NCBI RefSeq assembly: GCF_014595955.1
Contig: NZ_JABVCF010000002.1
Span: 503,610 to 558,005, forward strand
Source of the DNA: Pseudaminobacter soli (ex Zhang et al. 2022)
GTDB taxonomy: Bacteria > Pseudomonadota > Alphaproteobacteria > Rhizobiales > Rhizobiaceae
DNA length: 54,396 bases
Direction: 5' to 3'
Positions 1-7,737 of this stretch are shown here, piece by piece. The notes below the pieces were generated by a model. The model was not told where the DNA came from. It ran no database searches and saw nothing but the letters and a program-made list of their open reading frames with translations. The position numbers and the translations under genes were made by a program. Within the stretch, counting starts at the first letter, position 1, and every line of letters starts with the position of its first letter.

Positions 1-429
<429 letters not shown>

Positions 430-438
430 GCTTGTCCG

Positions 439-1392
439 ATGGACCTCTTCCTGCTCTATGCCGCTGTGTTCATGGCTGGGCTGATCCTGTTCGATCGGCT
501 GATCCGCTCTGTCTTCTCGTTTTCCAGCCGCGGCCGGTCGCTGAACCGCAGACTGCGCCTCCTCGAAGCCAGCGACGACCAGCGCGCCGTCTATCAGGCG
601 ATGCTGCGCGAGCGCGCGATCACCTCCGTCGCGCAGTCGCCGGGAATGACCGGGTGGCTCAGGCGCAGCTTCTCCCAGTCGGGGATCCGATGGGACCCGC
701 TGCGCATGGCGCTCTACGCAGCCGTCGGCGCGATCGTGCTCTGGTTTCTGCTGGGCTTTGTCATCTCCTCTTCCCTCATCCGGCTGCTGACGAACCTGCT
801 CCTGGCGGGGGTCGTTCCCTTCTTTGTGGTCATGCGGGCGCGCTCACAGCGGATGTCCAAATACATGATGCAGCTTCCCAATGCGCTCGACGTGATCAAT
901 CGCAGCCTGTCGTCCGGCCATCCGCTGCCGACTGCGATCGCGCTCGTCTCGCGCGAGATGCCGGACCCGGTCGGCACCGAGTTCGGCATCCTCAGCGATG
1001 AGTTGACCTACGGCACCGATCTGGACCACGCCATGCTCAACATGGTCGAGCGGGTCGGCGCCGAGGACCTCAAGCTGCTCGCCGTCTCCATGAGCGTGCA
1101 GCGCGGCACGGGCGGGAACTTCGTGGAGATCCTCGAAAACCTGTCCAATGTCATTCGCGAACGGGCGATGCTGAAGGCCAAGGTGAGGGCGCTTTCCGCC
1201 GAAGGGCGCATCACGGCGCTGGTGATGTCCGCCTTCCCCTTCGGGCTCTTCTTCATGATCAACGCGCTTTCGCCGACCTATTTCGACCCGGTCTGGGACA
1301 GCGGCTACGCAAACCACGTCGTTGCCGCCGCCATCGTCATCATGCTGATCGGCAACTACGTCCTCTACAAGCTGGTCCATTTCGACTTCTAG
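439..1392 (+). CDS. tadB: TadB, inner-membrane platform protein of the Tad pilus
   Basis: A 317-residue type II secretion F-domain protein. There is a membrane segment at about residues 2-17, a hydrophobic block at about 95-135, the cytoplasmic T2SSF domain in the middle (NALDVINRSLSSGHPLPTAI, a conserved region), and two C-terminal membrane segments near residues 255-275 and 290-312. The length and order match TadB, which with TadC forms the inner-membrane base that couples the CpaF ATPase to pilin extrusion. It lies nine bases after cpaF and abuts tadC. No strong ribosome binding site precedes the ATG, which fits translational coupling within the operon. Confidence 0.92.
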   Translation: MDLFLLYAAVFMAGLILFDRLIRSVFSFSSRGRSLNRRLRLLEASDDQRAVYQAMLRERAITSVAQSPGMTGWLRRSFSQSGIRWDPLRMALYAAVGAIVLWFLLGFVISSSLIRLLTNLLLAGVVPFFVVMRARSQRMSKYMMQLPNALDVINRSLSSGHPLPTAIALVSREMPDPVGTEFGILSDELTYGTDLDHAMLNMVERVGAEDLKLLAVSMSVQRGTGGNFVEILENLSNVIRERAMLKAKVRALSAEGRITALVMSAFPFGLFFMINALSPTYFDPVWDSGYANHVVAAAIVIMLIGNYVLYKLVHFDF

Positions 1393-1401
1393 GTGGAGAA
1401 C

Positions 1402-2343
1402 ATGGGCGAAAACCTCATCCTTGCAGCCACGTTCGTTGCTGTCCTTCTGGTCTCGACGATTTCGCTCAGCTTCGTCGTAAGCCGCCGCGAGATCAGTTCC
1501 AGGTTGGCCGAGGCCGGGGGCAAGCTGACCGAAAGCGGCCTGTTCGTGGACCAGGACCTCTCCGGGCTGTCGAAGCGCGACAGCGCGCGCATCAAGCATT
1601 ATTTCGACGTCATCCGGAACGACACCAATTCGGACTCGCTGCCCAACCGCCTCTTGCGCGCGGGGTTCTTCTCTCCGAATAGCCTGTCCTATTTCCAGAT
1701 CGTCAGAGCCGGCATCGGCTTCGGCGTGAGCGTGCTCGCCTATTTCCTGCTGCAGACTTATGTGCCTTCGGCTTCGAATGTGCTGGCTCTCGTCATCGCG
1801 CTGATGGCCGGCGCCTTCTCCTTCTTCATCGCCAATATCGTGCTGGAGCGGATGGGGGTCAGCAAGGAGAGGCAGTATCGCAGGCTGTTCCCCGACTATA
1901 TGGACATGATGATCGTCTGCGTCGATGCGGGCCTCAGCATCGAGGCGGCTGCCGACCGCGTGGCGCGGGAGTTCTCCCCCACCCATCCGGGCTTCGGCAT
2001 CCACCTCTCCATCATGATGCTCGAGGTGCGCGGCGGACGGCGGCTGCGCGAGGCGCTGGCGAACCTTGCAGATCGTCTGCGCATCGACGAAGCCCGCACG
2101 CTGGCCGTGCTCTTCCGCCAGTCGGAGGAACTGGGCTCGAGCGTGACGAAGAGTCTGCGCGTCTATAGCAGGGAGATGCGCCAGCACCGCATCCTGAAGG
2201 CCGAGGAGAAGGCCAACGCTTTGCCGATCAAGATGCTGTTTCCGCTCGCGACCTTCCTGTTCCCGATGAGCCTTCTCATCGTGCTGGTGCCGATCGTGAT
2301 GCGGGTGGTGTCGATGCTGACCGGCCTGTCTCCGGGGGGATGA
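1402..2343 (+). CDS. tadC: TadC, inner-membrane platform protein of the Tad pilus
   Basis: A 313-residue protein with a T2SSF domain (DYMDMMIVCVDAGLSIEAAADR) flanked by hydrophobic segments at the N terminus, near residues 95-150 and at the C terminus, as in TadC. I place the start at the ATG preceded by AGGTGGAG. A GTG three codons earlier (1393), immediately after the tadB stop, is the alternative and would add VEN. The gene follows tadB without a gap and is probably co-transcribed with it. The TPR gene tadD that often follows tadC is not here; a lytic transglycosylase gene comes next. Confidence 0.91.
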   Translation: MGENLILAATFVAVLLVSTISLSFVVSRREISSRLAEAGGKLTESGLFVDQDLSGLSKRDSARIKHYFDVIRNDTNSDSLPNRLLRAGFFSPNSLSYFQIVRAGIGFGVSVLAYFLLQTYVPSASNVLALVIALMAGAFSFFIANIVLERMGVSKERQYRRLFPDYMDMMIVCVDAGLSIEAAADRVAREFSPTHPGFGIHLSIMMLEVRGGRRLREALANLADRLRIDEARTLAVLFRQSEELGSSVTKSLRVYSREMRQHRILKAEEKANALPIKMLFPLATFLFPMSLLIVLVPIVMRVVSMLTGLSPGG

Positions 2344-2425
2344 CTGCCGGCTCGGAAGGGAATGTCCAGGCAGATTTCTTTGACGTTGGAAATGCGGGGG
2401 CGCCGCGGGAGAGAGGCGCATCATT

Positions 2426-3127
2426 GTGAAGGGACAAAGCCTTGGTTCGACCCTGTTCGCTCTGCTTGCCGCCACCGAACTCGCCCTGTCGAAGCCGCCG
2501 GACGACTTCGCACGGCCGCCGCCCGCTGCCTGCCTGGCCACGCTTGCCACGTCCGGGGATTACCGCGGAGCGGCCAAATGCGAGGCCCGTCGACAAGGCC
2601 TGCCGCCGGAGGTCGCACTGGCGGTCATGGAGATCGAAAGTAATTTCGATCCGGGCGCCAAGGGGGCGGCAGGCGAGGTTGGCTTGATGCAGATTATGCC
2701 GGCCACGGCGCGGATGCTGGGCTTTGCAGGAGACGACGCACTGCTTGCCGATCCAGCGGTCAACATTCGGCTTGGGTTGCAGTATCTCGCCAAGGCGCAC
2801 AGGCTCGCTGACGGCGATCTCTGCACAACGCTCATGAAGTACCGCGCAGGCCACAGTCAGACGCGCTTTTCCGCCCGCTCTGTCGAGTATTGCAAGCGGG
2901 CGAGAAAAATCCTTTCGAGCGCAGGCTATAGGGTGACGGGCGGGATTCCGACCCTGGCTCCTGCCTCGGCAGATCCCTCACCCAAAGCGCCCGCCCGCGC
3001 AGGACCGGACGGCACGGACCGGAACTGCGTTAGCAGGAGCTTCGAGTCCGGCCCGAGATTTCGTCACTGCATCACGTTCGGGAAGATCACGGTGACGCGG
3101 CTCAAGGTGACGCCCGCCGAACAATAG
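2426..3127 (+). CDS. Lytic transglycosylase (SLT domain), probably pilus-associated
   Basis: A 233-residue protein with a hydrophobic N terminus (signal-like, about residues 1-22) and a goose-type lysozyme/SLT domain. The signature VALAVMEIESNFDP carries the catalytic Glu, followed by GEVGLMQIMPATARMLG and NIRLGLQYLAK. Enzymes of this type cleave peptidoglycan between MurNAc and GlcNAc in the periplasm, and small family members open the wall for secretion machines. The start is GTG, chosen because GGAGAGAGG lies about nine bases upstream. The gene follows tadC by 82 bases on the same strand, so a role in passing the Tad pilus through the wall is a reasonable inference. The last 60 residues (after GYRVTGG) are outside the catalytic domain, proline-rich in part and carry two Cys. 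Confidence 0.85.
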   Translation: MKGQSLGSTLFALLAATELALSKPPDDFARPPPAACLATLATSGDYRGAAKCEARRQGLPPEVALAVMEIESNFDPGAKGAAGEVGLMQIMPATARMLGFAGDDALLADPAVNIRLGLQYLAKAHRLADGDLCTTLMKYRAGHSQTRFSARSVEYCKRARKILSSAGYRVTGGIPTLAPASADPSPKAPARAGPDGTDRNCVSRSFESGPRFRHCITFGKITVTRLKVTPAEQ

Positions 3128-3222
3128 CGGTGTAAGACTACGCTCCGAGACAGCGAAGATGGCCGGAGGGCGGCAGCGACCGGTTAGAATTGTCGCCGCG
3201 AGATCACGGCTTTGATGGCGCG

Positions 3223-3591
3223 CTACTGTTCCGACGGTACCACGTAGCCGCGTGTGACCGTCTTGTGCCGGTCATGTCGCGTGACCTGGACCATGCGGTT
3301 GGCGGTCGGGCGGCCCTGGCTATCGTAGAGAACCGCGCCCCTTTCATCCCTGCCGGCCGGCTTAATCTGGCCCGGCACGACACTGCCAGTTGCCATCAGA
3401 TCCAGTTCAACGGTTTCGCAGTGCCCGGTGACATGACGCTGCGGCGTCTGCAGGCGCGCGAGCACGGACTTTAACCCGTCACGGCACTCCTCGATCGAGG
3501 CAAAGCCGTTGACGCTGCGAACTTCGCGGCACGTGCTGGAATCCTGGGCGCAGACGAGCAGCACGATGACGGCGGCGGTTGCGGAATCCAC
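3223..3591 (-). CDS. Small exported Cys-containing protein of unknown function
   Basis: The open frame extends further upstream, but the likely start is GTG at 3591 because AAAGGGAG sits eight bases before it. The resulting 122-residue protein starts VDSATAAVIVLLVCAQD, a short hydrophobic leader. Cys residues follow in CAQDSSTC, SIEECRDG and GHCETVEL, and the C-terminal half is polar. I do not recognise a family. The spaced Cys suggest a periplasmic protein held by disulphides. It converges on the lytic transglycosylase gene and has no partner gene. Confidence 0.55.
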   Translation of the reverse strand: MDSATAAVIVLLVCAQDSSTCREVRSVNGFASIEECRDGLKSVLARLQTPQRHVTGHCETVELDLMATGSVVPGQIKPAGRDERGAVLYDSQGRPTANRMVQVTRHDRHKTVTRGYVVPSEQ

Positions 3592-3643
3592 AGCTTGGGC
3601 TCCCTTTCGCCAGACAACCCGACCCGGCCGGTTCGGTTCCACG

Positions 3644-4021
3644 CTATCGCACGGCTGTTCGACACTCCCGCCGACCGGGGGCGAGCGTACACGATCCAGT
3701 ACCCGAAACGGAGTTCCAAGAGCACCGTCGCGTGGCGGCCGAAAACCCAAATCCAGGGCTTTTGAGGCCGCTAATTCGAAGCCGAGGCGATTTGGCGGGT
3801 GGGATGCCCCTGATGGCGCGTCGCCGCGCGTGGATGAAGCCGAACTCGACTGGCGCCAAGCGGGATCGTCCGGGTGAAGCACGATACCGCGTTCTTCCAG
3901 AGCCCCGATCAAGGGTCAGATGAAGCGTTTCTCCGCCGCGCATCTTGGCCGCCTCGGAGCGGCTGAGGTCATCGAGGACGGCAATCGCCCTTTGATAGAG
4001 CCCCAGATCATCGTCGCTCAT
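3644..4021 (-). pseudogene. Possible frameshifted or decayed small ORF
   Basis: Between 3592 and the tRNA at 4090 there is no convincing intact gene. One frame starts at 4021 with MSDDDLGLYQRAIAVLDDLSR and reads like protein through about GGETLHLT. It then turns into a low-quality Arg/Pro-rich shadow to 3644. The adjacent frame takes up protein-like sequence at that point (LIGALEERGIVLHPDDPAW). This pattern suggests a gene that has lost frame near 3915, but I cannot name a family. It could also be chance. Confidence 0.25.
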
Positions 4022-4089
4022 GCCGAGCCCGTCCGGCCCCACGATGCCACGAGAACCCGCTCAGCAGTTTCAAAGGGTTGATCTGAGAG

Positions 4090-4164
4090 TGGCACGCCCA
4101 AGGGGAATCGAACCCCTGTTTGCGCCGTGAGAGGGCGCCGTCCTGACCGCTAGACGATGGGCGC
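4090..4164 (-). tRNA. tRNA-Glu (anticodon CTC)
   Basis: The reverse complement folds as a full cloverleaf. The acceptor is GCGCCCA paired with TGGGCGT (one G-U at the end). The anticodon stem is GCGCC/GGCGC with loop CTCTCAC, so the anticodon is CTC (Glu, codon GAG). The T-arm is AGGGG-TTCGATT-CCCCT. The CCA end is encoded. The 75-base gene reads towards the small exported protein gene. Confidence 0.95.
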
Positions 4165-4390
4165 TGACCAGTGGCCCGTACTTAGGATGCCTCGATTCAA
4201 AAAGCAACCGGGTTTGATCAGGTTTGCGATCGTTCGTGTTCGATGGCGCTGACCGCGGCTTTTGTGCAACCGAATCCAGTATCGGTGCCGGGCGGGCCCT
4301 CAGACGGCAAACTCGCGAGTCGTCGTGCGCGGCGCGGCCGAGTCGTCGTGCGCGGCGCGGCAAAGTGCGCCTTACGGTCCTTACGAGCAC

Positions 4391-4825
4391 CTAAACTTTC
4401 GAAGGGCAGGCTTGCCGGGCGGGTTCAATCAGATCCCACAGATTGCCGTAAAGGTCGGAGAATACGGCGACCGTGCCATAGGGTTCCTGACGCGGGGCTT
4501 CGTGAAAGCGGACGCCCGAGCCTAGCAGTGCCGCATGGTCGCGTGCGAAATCGTCGGTCTCGAGGAACAGGAAGACGCGCCCGCCGGCCTGGTCGCCGAT
4601 CCGCGTCTCCTGGTGCGCGTCGGCGGCCCGGGCCAGCAAGAGGCGCGTGCCGCCGCCTGGCGGCGAAACGGTCACCCAGCGCTTGCCGCCGCCAAGGTCC
4701 GTATTCTCCACGAGTTCGAAGCCGAGCGATCCTGTGTACCATTCGATTGCCTCGTCATAGTCGCGCACGACCAACGCGACCGTGGCGATGGAGCGGGCAG
4801 GACGACGCGGACGTTGGGCCGTCAC
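4391..4825 (-). CDS. VOC (glyoxalase/bleomycin-resistance fold) protein
   Basis: A 144-residue single-module vicinal-oxygen-chelate protein. SIATVALVVRDYDEAIEWYTGSLGF at about residues 12-36 is the typical first beta-alpha unit, and the C-terminal half has the second unit ending in VAVFSDLYGNLWDLIE. The family includes glyoxalases, extradiol dioxygenases and drug-binding proteins, so the substrate cannot be deduced. The start is GTG at 4825, whose GTGA overlaps the stop of the upstream membrane protein; the two are probably translated together. The frame stays open upstream but that part is a shadow of the neighbouring gene. Confidence 0.85.
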   Translation of the reverse strand: MTAQRPRRPARSIATVALVVRDYDEAIEWYTGSLGFELVENTDLGGGKRWVTVSPPGGGTRLLLARAADAHQETRIGDQAGGRVFLFLETDDFARDHAALLGSGVRFHEAPRQEPYGTVAVFSDLYGNLWDLIEPARQACPSKV

Positions 4826-5208
4826 TGTGCGACGACGGAAAAGCGCGCCACCACGCGCCGCTCGGCAATATCGTAGACGTGAATGGCGCGGCCGCCGCTC
4901 GTCAGTTCGATTTCCAGGGCCAGGCGATTGCCCGAGAGCGACTGCGAGACGATGCGCGCGCCGGCCGGAAGCGGGATTTCGCCCTCCAGCACCGCGCCGG
5001 GCGGCACCGGAATTTCGCTGATGGGCAGTTCGGCAGCGGGAGGCGCCGCGCTGCGGGTCTTGTAGACAATCGCCCCCACCACCGCCATAAGCGCCACCAG
5101 AAGGATGCCGAGATTGATGGCGACGAACCGGACAAGTTTTTTCCGCACATTCTCGACCGCGGGGTCGAGCGGCTTGTCTTCCTCGTCTTCGAAGGTCGGC
5201 CTTGCCAT
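4822..5208 (-). CDS. Small single-pass membrane protein (DUF6476-like)
   Basis: A 128-residue protein that begins MARPTFEDEEDKPLDPAVENVR and has one strong membrane segment at about residues 28-49 (FVAINLGILLVALMAVVGAIVY). A roughly 75-residue extracytoplasmic domain follows, ending DIAERRVVARFSVVAQ. I recall this layout from a conserved alphaproteobacterial family (DUF6476), with no known role. It overlaps the downstream VOC gene by four bases and lies divergent from the RluA-family gene, with the two starts only 23 bases apart. Confidence 0.75.
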   Translation of the reverse strand: MARPTFEDEEDKPLDPAVENVRKKLVRFVAINLGILLVALMAVVGAIVYKTRSAAPPAAELPISEIPVPPGAVLEGEIPLPAGARIVSQSLSGNRLALEIELTSGGRAIHVYDIAERRVVARFSVVAQ

Positions 5209-5231
5209 GTATCCATTTCCGGGCTGTAGCG

Positions 5232-6260
5232 ATGGGCGACCCTGATAACGGAGCGGGCGGCACCTGGAAAGAGTTGACAGCCGGGCCGGAATCCGCCGGG
5301 CAGCGGCTCGACCATTGGCTGGCTGGCGCATTCAACGGGGAATTCTCCCGCAGCCGCATCCAGACGCTCATCCGCACTGGCGCGGTGCGCGTCCGCGGCA
5401 AGGCCGTGGTCGAGCCCAAGCGGAAGCTTTCCGGCGGCGAGCGGATCGAGATGGAAGTCCCGGAGGCGCAACCCGCCGAGCCGAAGGGCGAGAACATTCC
5501 GCTCGACATCCTCTACGAGGACGCCGAACTGATCGTCATCAACAAGCCGCCTGGATTGGTCGTGCATCCCGCCGCCGGGAACTGGACGGGTACGCTTGTG
5601 AACGCGCTGATCCATCATTGTGGCGACAGCCTCTCCGGGATCGGCGGCGTGCGCAGGCCCGGCATCGTGCACAGGCTCGACAAGGACACCAGCGGCGTGC
5701 TGGTGGTGGCCAAGACCGATCGGGCCCATATGGGGCTGTCGGAGGCCTTTGCCGACCATGGCCGCAGCGGCGACCTGGAGCGCGGTTACTTGGCGCTCGT
5801 CTGGAACATTCCGTCGCGCCTGAGCGGAACGGTCGAGGCGCATCTGGGAAGGGCGGCCGACCGCGTGCGCCGGGCCGTCGTGCCCGAAGGGCGCGAGGAT
5901 GCAAGGCATGCGGTGACGCATTACAAGGTGCTGGAACGGTTCGGTGAGGGACGCGTTGACGTCGCGCAGGCCGCCTTGTTGGAGTGCCGCCTGGAGACCG
6001 GACGGACGCATCAGATCCGGGTGCACATGGCCCATATCGGCCACTCGCTGATCGGCGATCGCGACTACGGACAGGCGTTCCGGACCAAGGCCAAGCGGCT
6101 GCCCGAGCCGCTTCGTTCAACCGTCGAGCACTTTCCGCGGCAGGCGCTGCACGCTTGGCTGCTCGGGTTCCAACACCCGACCACGGGCGAACAGATGCGT
6201 TTCGAGGCTCCGGCTCCTGCCGATTTTGCTGGACTCCTGGAGTCGTTTCGCGGTATCTAA
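5232..6260 (+). CDS. RluA-family pseudouridine synthase (RluD-like)
   Basis: A 342-residue rRNA-modifying enzyme. An N-terminal S4 RNA-binding domain occupies about residues 20-85 (RLDHWLAGAF, SRSRIQTLIRTGAVRVRGK). The catalytic domain has the family signature GIVHRLDKDTSGVLVVAKTD, with the nucleophilic Asp in HRLDKDTSG, and the later motif ETGRTHQIRVHMAHIGHSLIGD. Domain order and length match RluD/RluC rather than RluA, which lacks S4. Which uridines it modifies cannot be told. I use the ATG at 5232. An in-frame ATG at 5202 would add ten residues but would lie inside the divergent gene. rpoH follows 175 bases downstream. Confidence 0.9.
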   Translation: MGDPDNGAGGTWKELTAGPESAGQRLDHWLAGAFNGEFSRSRIQTLIRTGAVRVRGKAVVEPKRKLSGGERIEMEVPEAQPAEPKGENIPLDILYEDAELIVINKPPGLVVHPAAGNWTGTLVNALIHHCGDSLSGIGGVRRPGIVHRLDKDTSGVLVVAKTDRAHMGLSEAFADHGRSGDLERGYLALVWNIPSRLSGTVEAHLGRAADRVRRAVVPEGREDARHAVTHYKVLERFGEGRVDVAQAALLECRLETGRTHQIRVHMAHIGHSLIGDRDYGQAFRTKAKRLPEPLRSTVEHFPRQALHAWLLGFQHPTTGEQMRFEAPAPADFAGLLESFRGI

Positions 6261-6311
6261 TGGATACCTACTCACCGACGTTCACTTTCAGGTGACAAGC
6301 GGTGTTCGGCC

Positions 6312-6341
6312 GAACAAATCGTGTTCTTTCTCGATTTGTTC
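6312..6341 (+). promoter_or_regulatory. Inverted repeat in the rpoH leader region
   Basis: GAACAAATCG (6312-6321) and CGATTTGTTC (6332-6341) are perfect 10-base arms around a 10-base loop, 95 bases before the rpoH start. A separate perfect 12-base palindrome, GTTCGGCCGAAC, overlaps its left side at 6304-6315. No T-run follows, so it is not an evident terminator of the upstream gene. TATATA lies directly after it (6343-6348) and may be a -10 box. An operator or an mRNA leader structure are both possible. Confidence 0.5.
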
Positions 6342-6435
6342 CTATATATGAGAGTTCGGCGCGGTCGGGCGAAATGCAGCCGCGTCAAATGCCCGCCTTG
6401 TTCAGGGGGCAGACTGAAGAGAGGAGGGTGCTTCA

Positions 6436-7347
6436 ATGGCCCAGACACTACCAAGCATTGTTTCCGGAGAAGGGGGGCTTTCCCGCTATCTGGAGGAAAT
6501 CCGCCGTTTCCCGATGCTCGAGCCGCAGGAAGAGTACATGCTCGCCAAGCGGTATCACGAGCATGAGGATACTGGCGCCGCCCACAAGCTCGTCACCAGC
6601 CATCTCAGGCTCGTCGCCAAGATCGCGATGGGATATCGCGGCTACGGCCTGCCGATCGGCGAGGTGATCTCGGAGGGCAATGTCGGCCTGATGCAGGCCG
6701 TAAAGAAGTTCGAGCCGGAGCGCGGCTTCCGGCTGGCCACCTACGCCATGTGGTGGATCAAGGCCTCGATCCAGGAATACATCCTGCGCTCCTGGAGCCT
6801 GGTGAAGATGGGAACGACCGCCAACCAGAAGCGGCTGTTCTTCAATCTGCGCAAGGTCAAGGGCAAGATCCAGGCGCTGGACGATGGCGACCTCAGGCCG
6901 GAGCAGATCGCCGAGATCGCCACCCGACTGAACGTCAGCGAGGAAGAGGTGGTTTCCATGAACCGCCGCCTGTCAGGCGACGCTTCGCTGAACGCGCCGA
7001 TCCGCGCGACGGAAGGCGAGTCCGGCGAATGGCAGGACTGGCTCGTGGACGAGCATGAGAGCCAGGAACAGGTGCTGATGGAGCAGGATGAACTGGAGAG
7101 CCGCCGCGCTCTGCTCAGCGGCGCCATGTCGGTGCTGAACGATCGCGAGAAGCGCATCTTCGAGGCGCGCCGCCTGTCCGAGGATCCGCTGACGCTGGAG
7201 GATCTCTCCGGCGAGTTCGGCATCTCGCGCGAACGCGTGCGCCAGATCGAGGTTCGCGCCTTCGAGAAGGTGCAAGACGCCGTCAAGGCCGCGGCAAAGC
7301 GGCAGGCACAGTCTCTGCGCACCATAGAAGCTCAACCGGCGGCATAA
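6436..7347 (+). CDS. rpoH: RNA polymerase heat-shock sigma factor (sigma-32)
   Basis: A 303-residue sigma-70-family protein of RpoH type. Region 2 contains HKLVTSHLRLVAKIAMGYRGYG and FRLATYAMWWIKASIQEYILRSWSLVKMGTT. The RpoH-box region follows (NQKRLFFNLRKVKGKIQALDD). Region 4 ends the protein with LTLEDLSGEFGISRERVRQIEVRAFEKVQ. The length and the RpoH box distinguish it from RpoD. GAGAGGAGGG about seven bases before the ATG is a strong ribosome binding site. The stop codon sits in the loop of the terminator hairpin. Its target promoter type is visible upstream of clpB in the same window. Confidence 0.96.
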   Translation: MAQTLPSIVSGEGGLSRYLEEIRRFPMLEPQEEYMLAKRYHEHEDTGAAHKLVTSHLRLVAKIAMGYRGYGLPIGEVISEGNVGLMQAVKKFEPERGFRLATYAMWWIKASIQEYILRSWSLVKMGTTANQKRLFFNLRKVKGKIQALDDGDLRPEQIAEIATRLNVSEEEVVSMNRRLSGDASLNAPIRATEGESGEWQDWLVDEHESQEQVLMEQDELESRRALLSGAMSVLNDREKRIFEARRLSEDPLTLEDLSGEFGISRERVRQIEVRAFEKVQDAVKAAAKRQAQSLRTIEAQPAA

Positions 7348-7365
7348 GCCGCCGGTTCTTTTTTT
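7334..7365 (+). terminator. Rho-independent terminator of rpoH
   Basis: AACCGGCGGC (7334-7343), loop ATAA, GCCGCCGGTT (7348-7357), then C and a run of T. The rpoH TAA is in the loop, so the hairpin overlaps the last codons of the gene. Confidence 0.93.
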
Positions 7366-7385
7366 GGAGTTTACTGTCCCTTTGG

Positions 7386-7466
7386 GGTGCGTCCTTCGAG
7401 GCTCGCCCACTCCTTACATTGCAGCAATATCATCTACATCGACGGGCGATCCTCGAAGGACGCACC
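7386..7466. repeat. Inverted copies of a dispersed 16-base repeat
   Basis: GGTGCGTCCTTCGAGG at 7386-7401 is repeated exactly in inverted orientation at 7451-7466, separated by 49 bases. A third exact copy occurs 44 kb away at 51984-51999. The pair lies between the convergent ends of rpoH and the small gene at 7476. Such dispersed palindromic repeats are common between rhizobial genes. Confidence 0.8.
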
Positions 7467-7475
7467 TTCTGTCGC

Positions 7476-7736
7476 TCACGTGCGGTGTTTTCCGCTTCTC
7501 CGCGCTTCAATCTTCTCTATCCACTCGGCGCCGATACCCAGCTCGCGGATGATTGGCAGCGGGTCCTGCCAATCCAGCCGCGAGCAGAGTCGGTAAACTT
7601 CCAGTGTGTCGGCGCTCATGTCGCCGCGCATGTGGAAGAACATGGCTGCGGCATAGCGGGCTCGGCCGGACCAAGGCTCGCCAAGCGGTGCATCGACGAG
7701 AGCCCCTTGCTCGTTCAGCGCGTCGTCGCCGGACAT
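7476..7736 (-). CDS. Small conserved-looking protein coupled to the GcvT-like gene
   Basis: An 86-residue soluble, mainly helical-looking protein (MSGDDALNEQGALVDAPLG...; YRLCSRLDWQDPLPIIRELG). I do not recognise the family. Its ATG begins one base after the stop of the GcvT-like gene, so it is almost certainly translated from the same mRNA. It is therefore probably the last gene of the oxidoreductase/GcvT operon and could be an accessory subunit. There is no Cys pair, signal peptide or membrane segment to hint at a role. Confidence 0.65.
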   Translation of the reverse strand: MSGDDALNEQGALVDAPLGEPWSGRARYAAAMFFHMRGDMSADTLEVYRLCSRLDWQDPLPIIRELGIGAEWIEKIEARRSGKHRT

Positions 7737-7737
7737 C

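Noticed and set aside
844-2550. 568-codon minus-strand frame across tadB and tadC
   Set aside because: It is a shadow of tadB and tadC: the translation is His/Arg/Gln-rich with no domain, while the plus-strand frames encode clear TadB and TadC.
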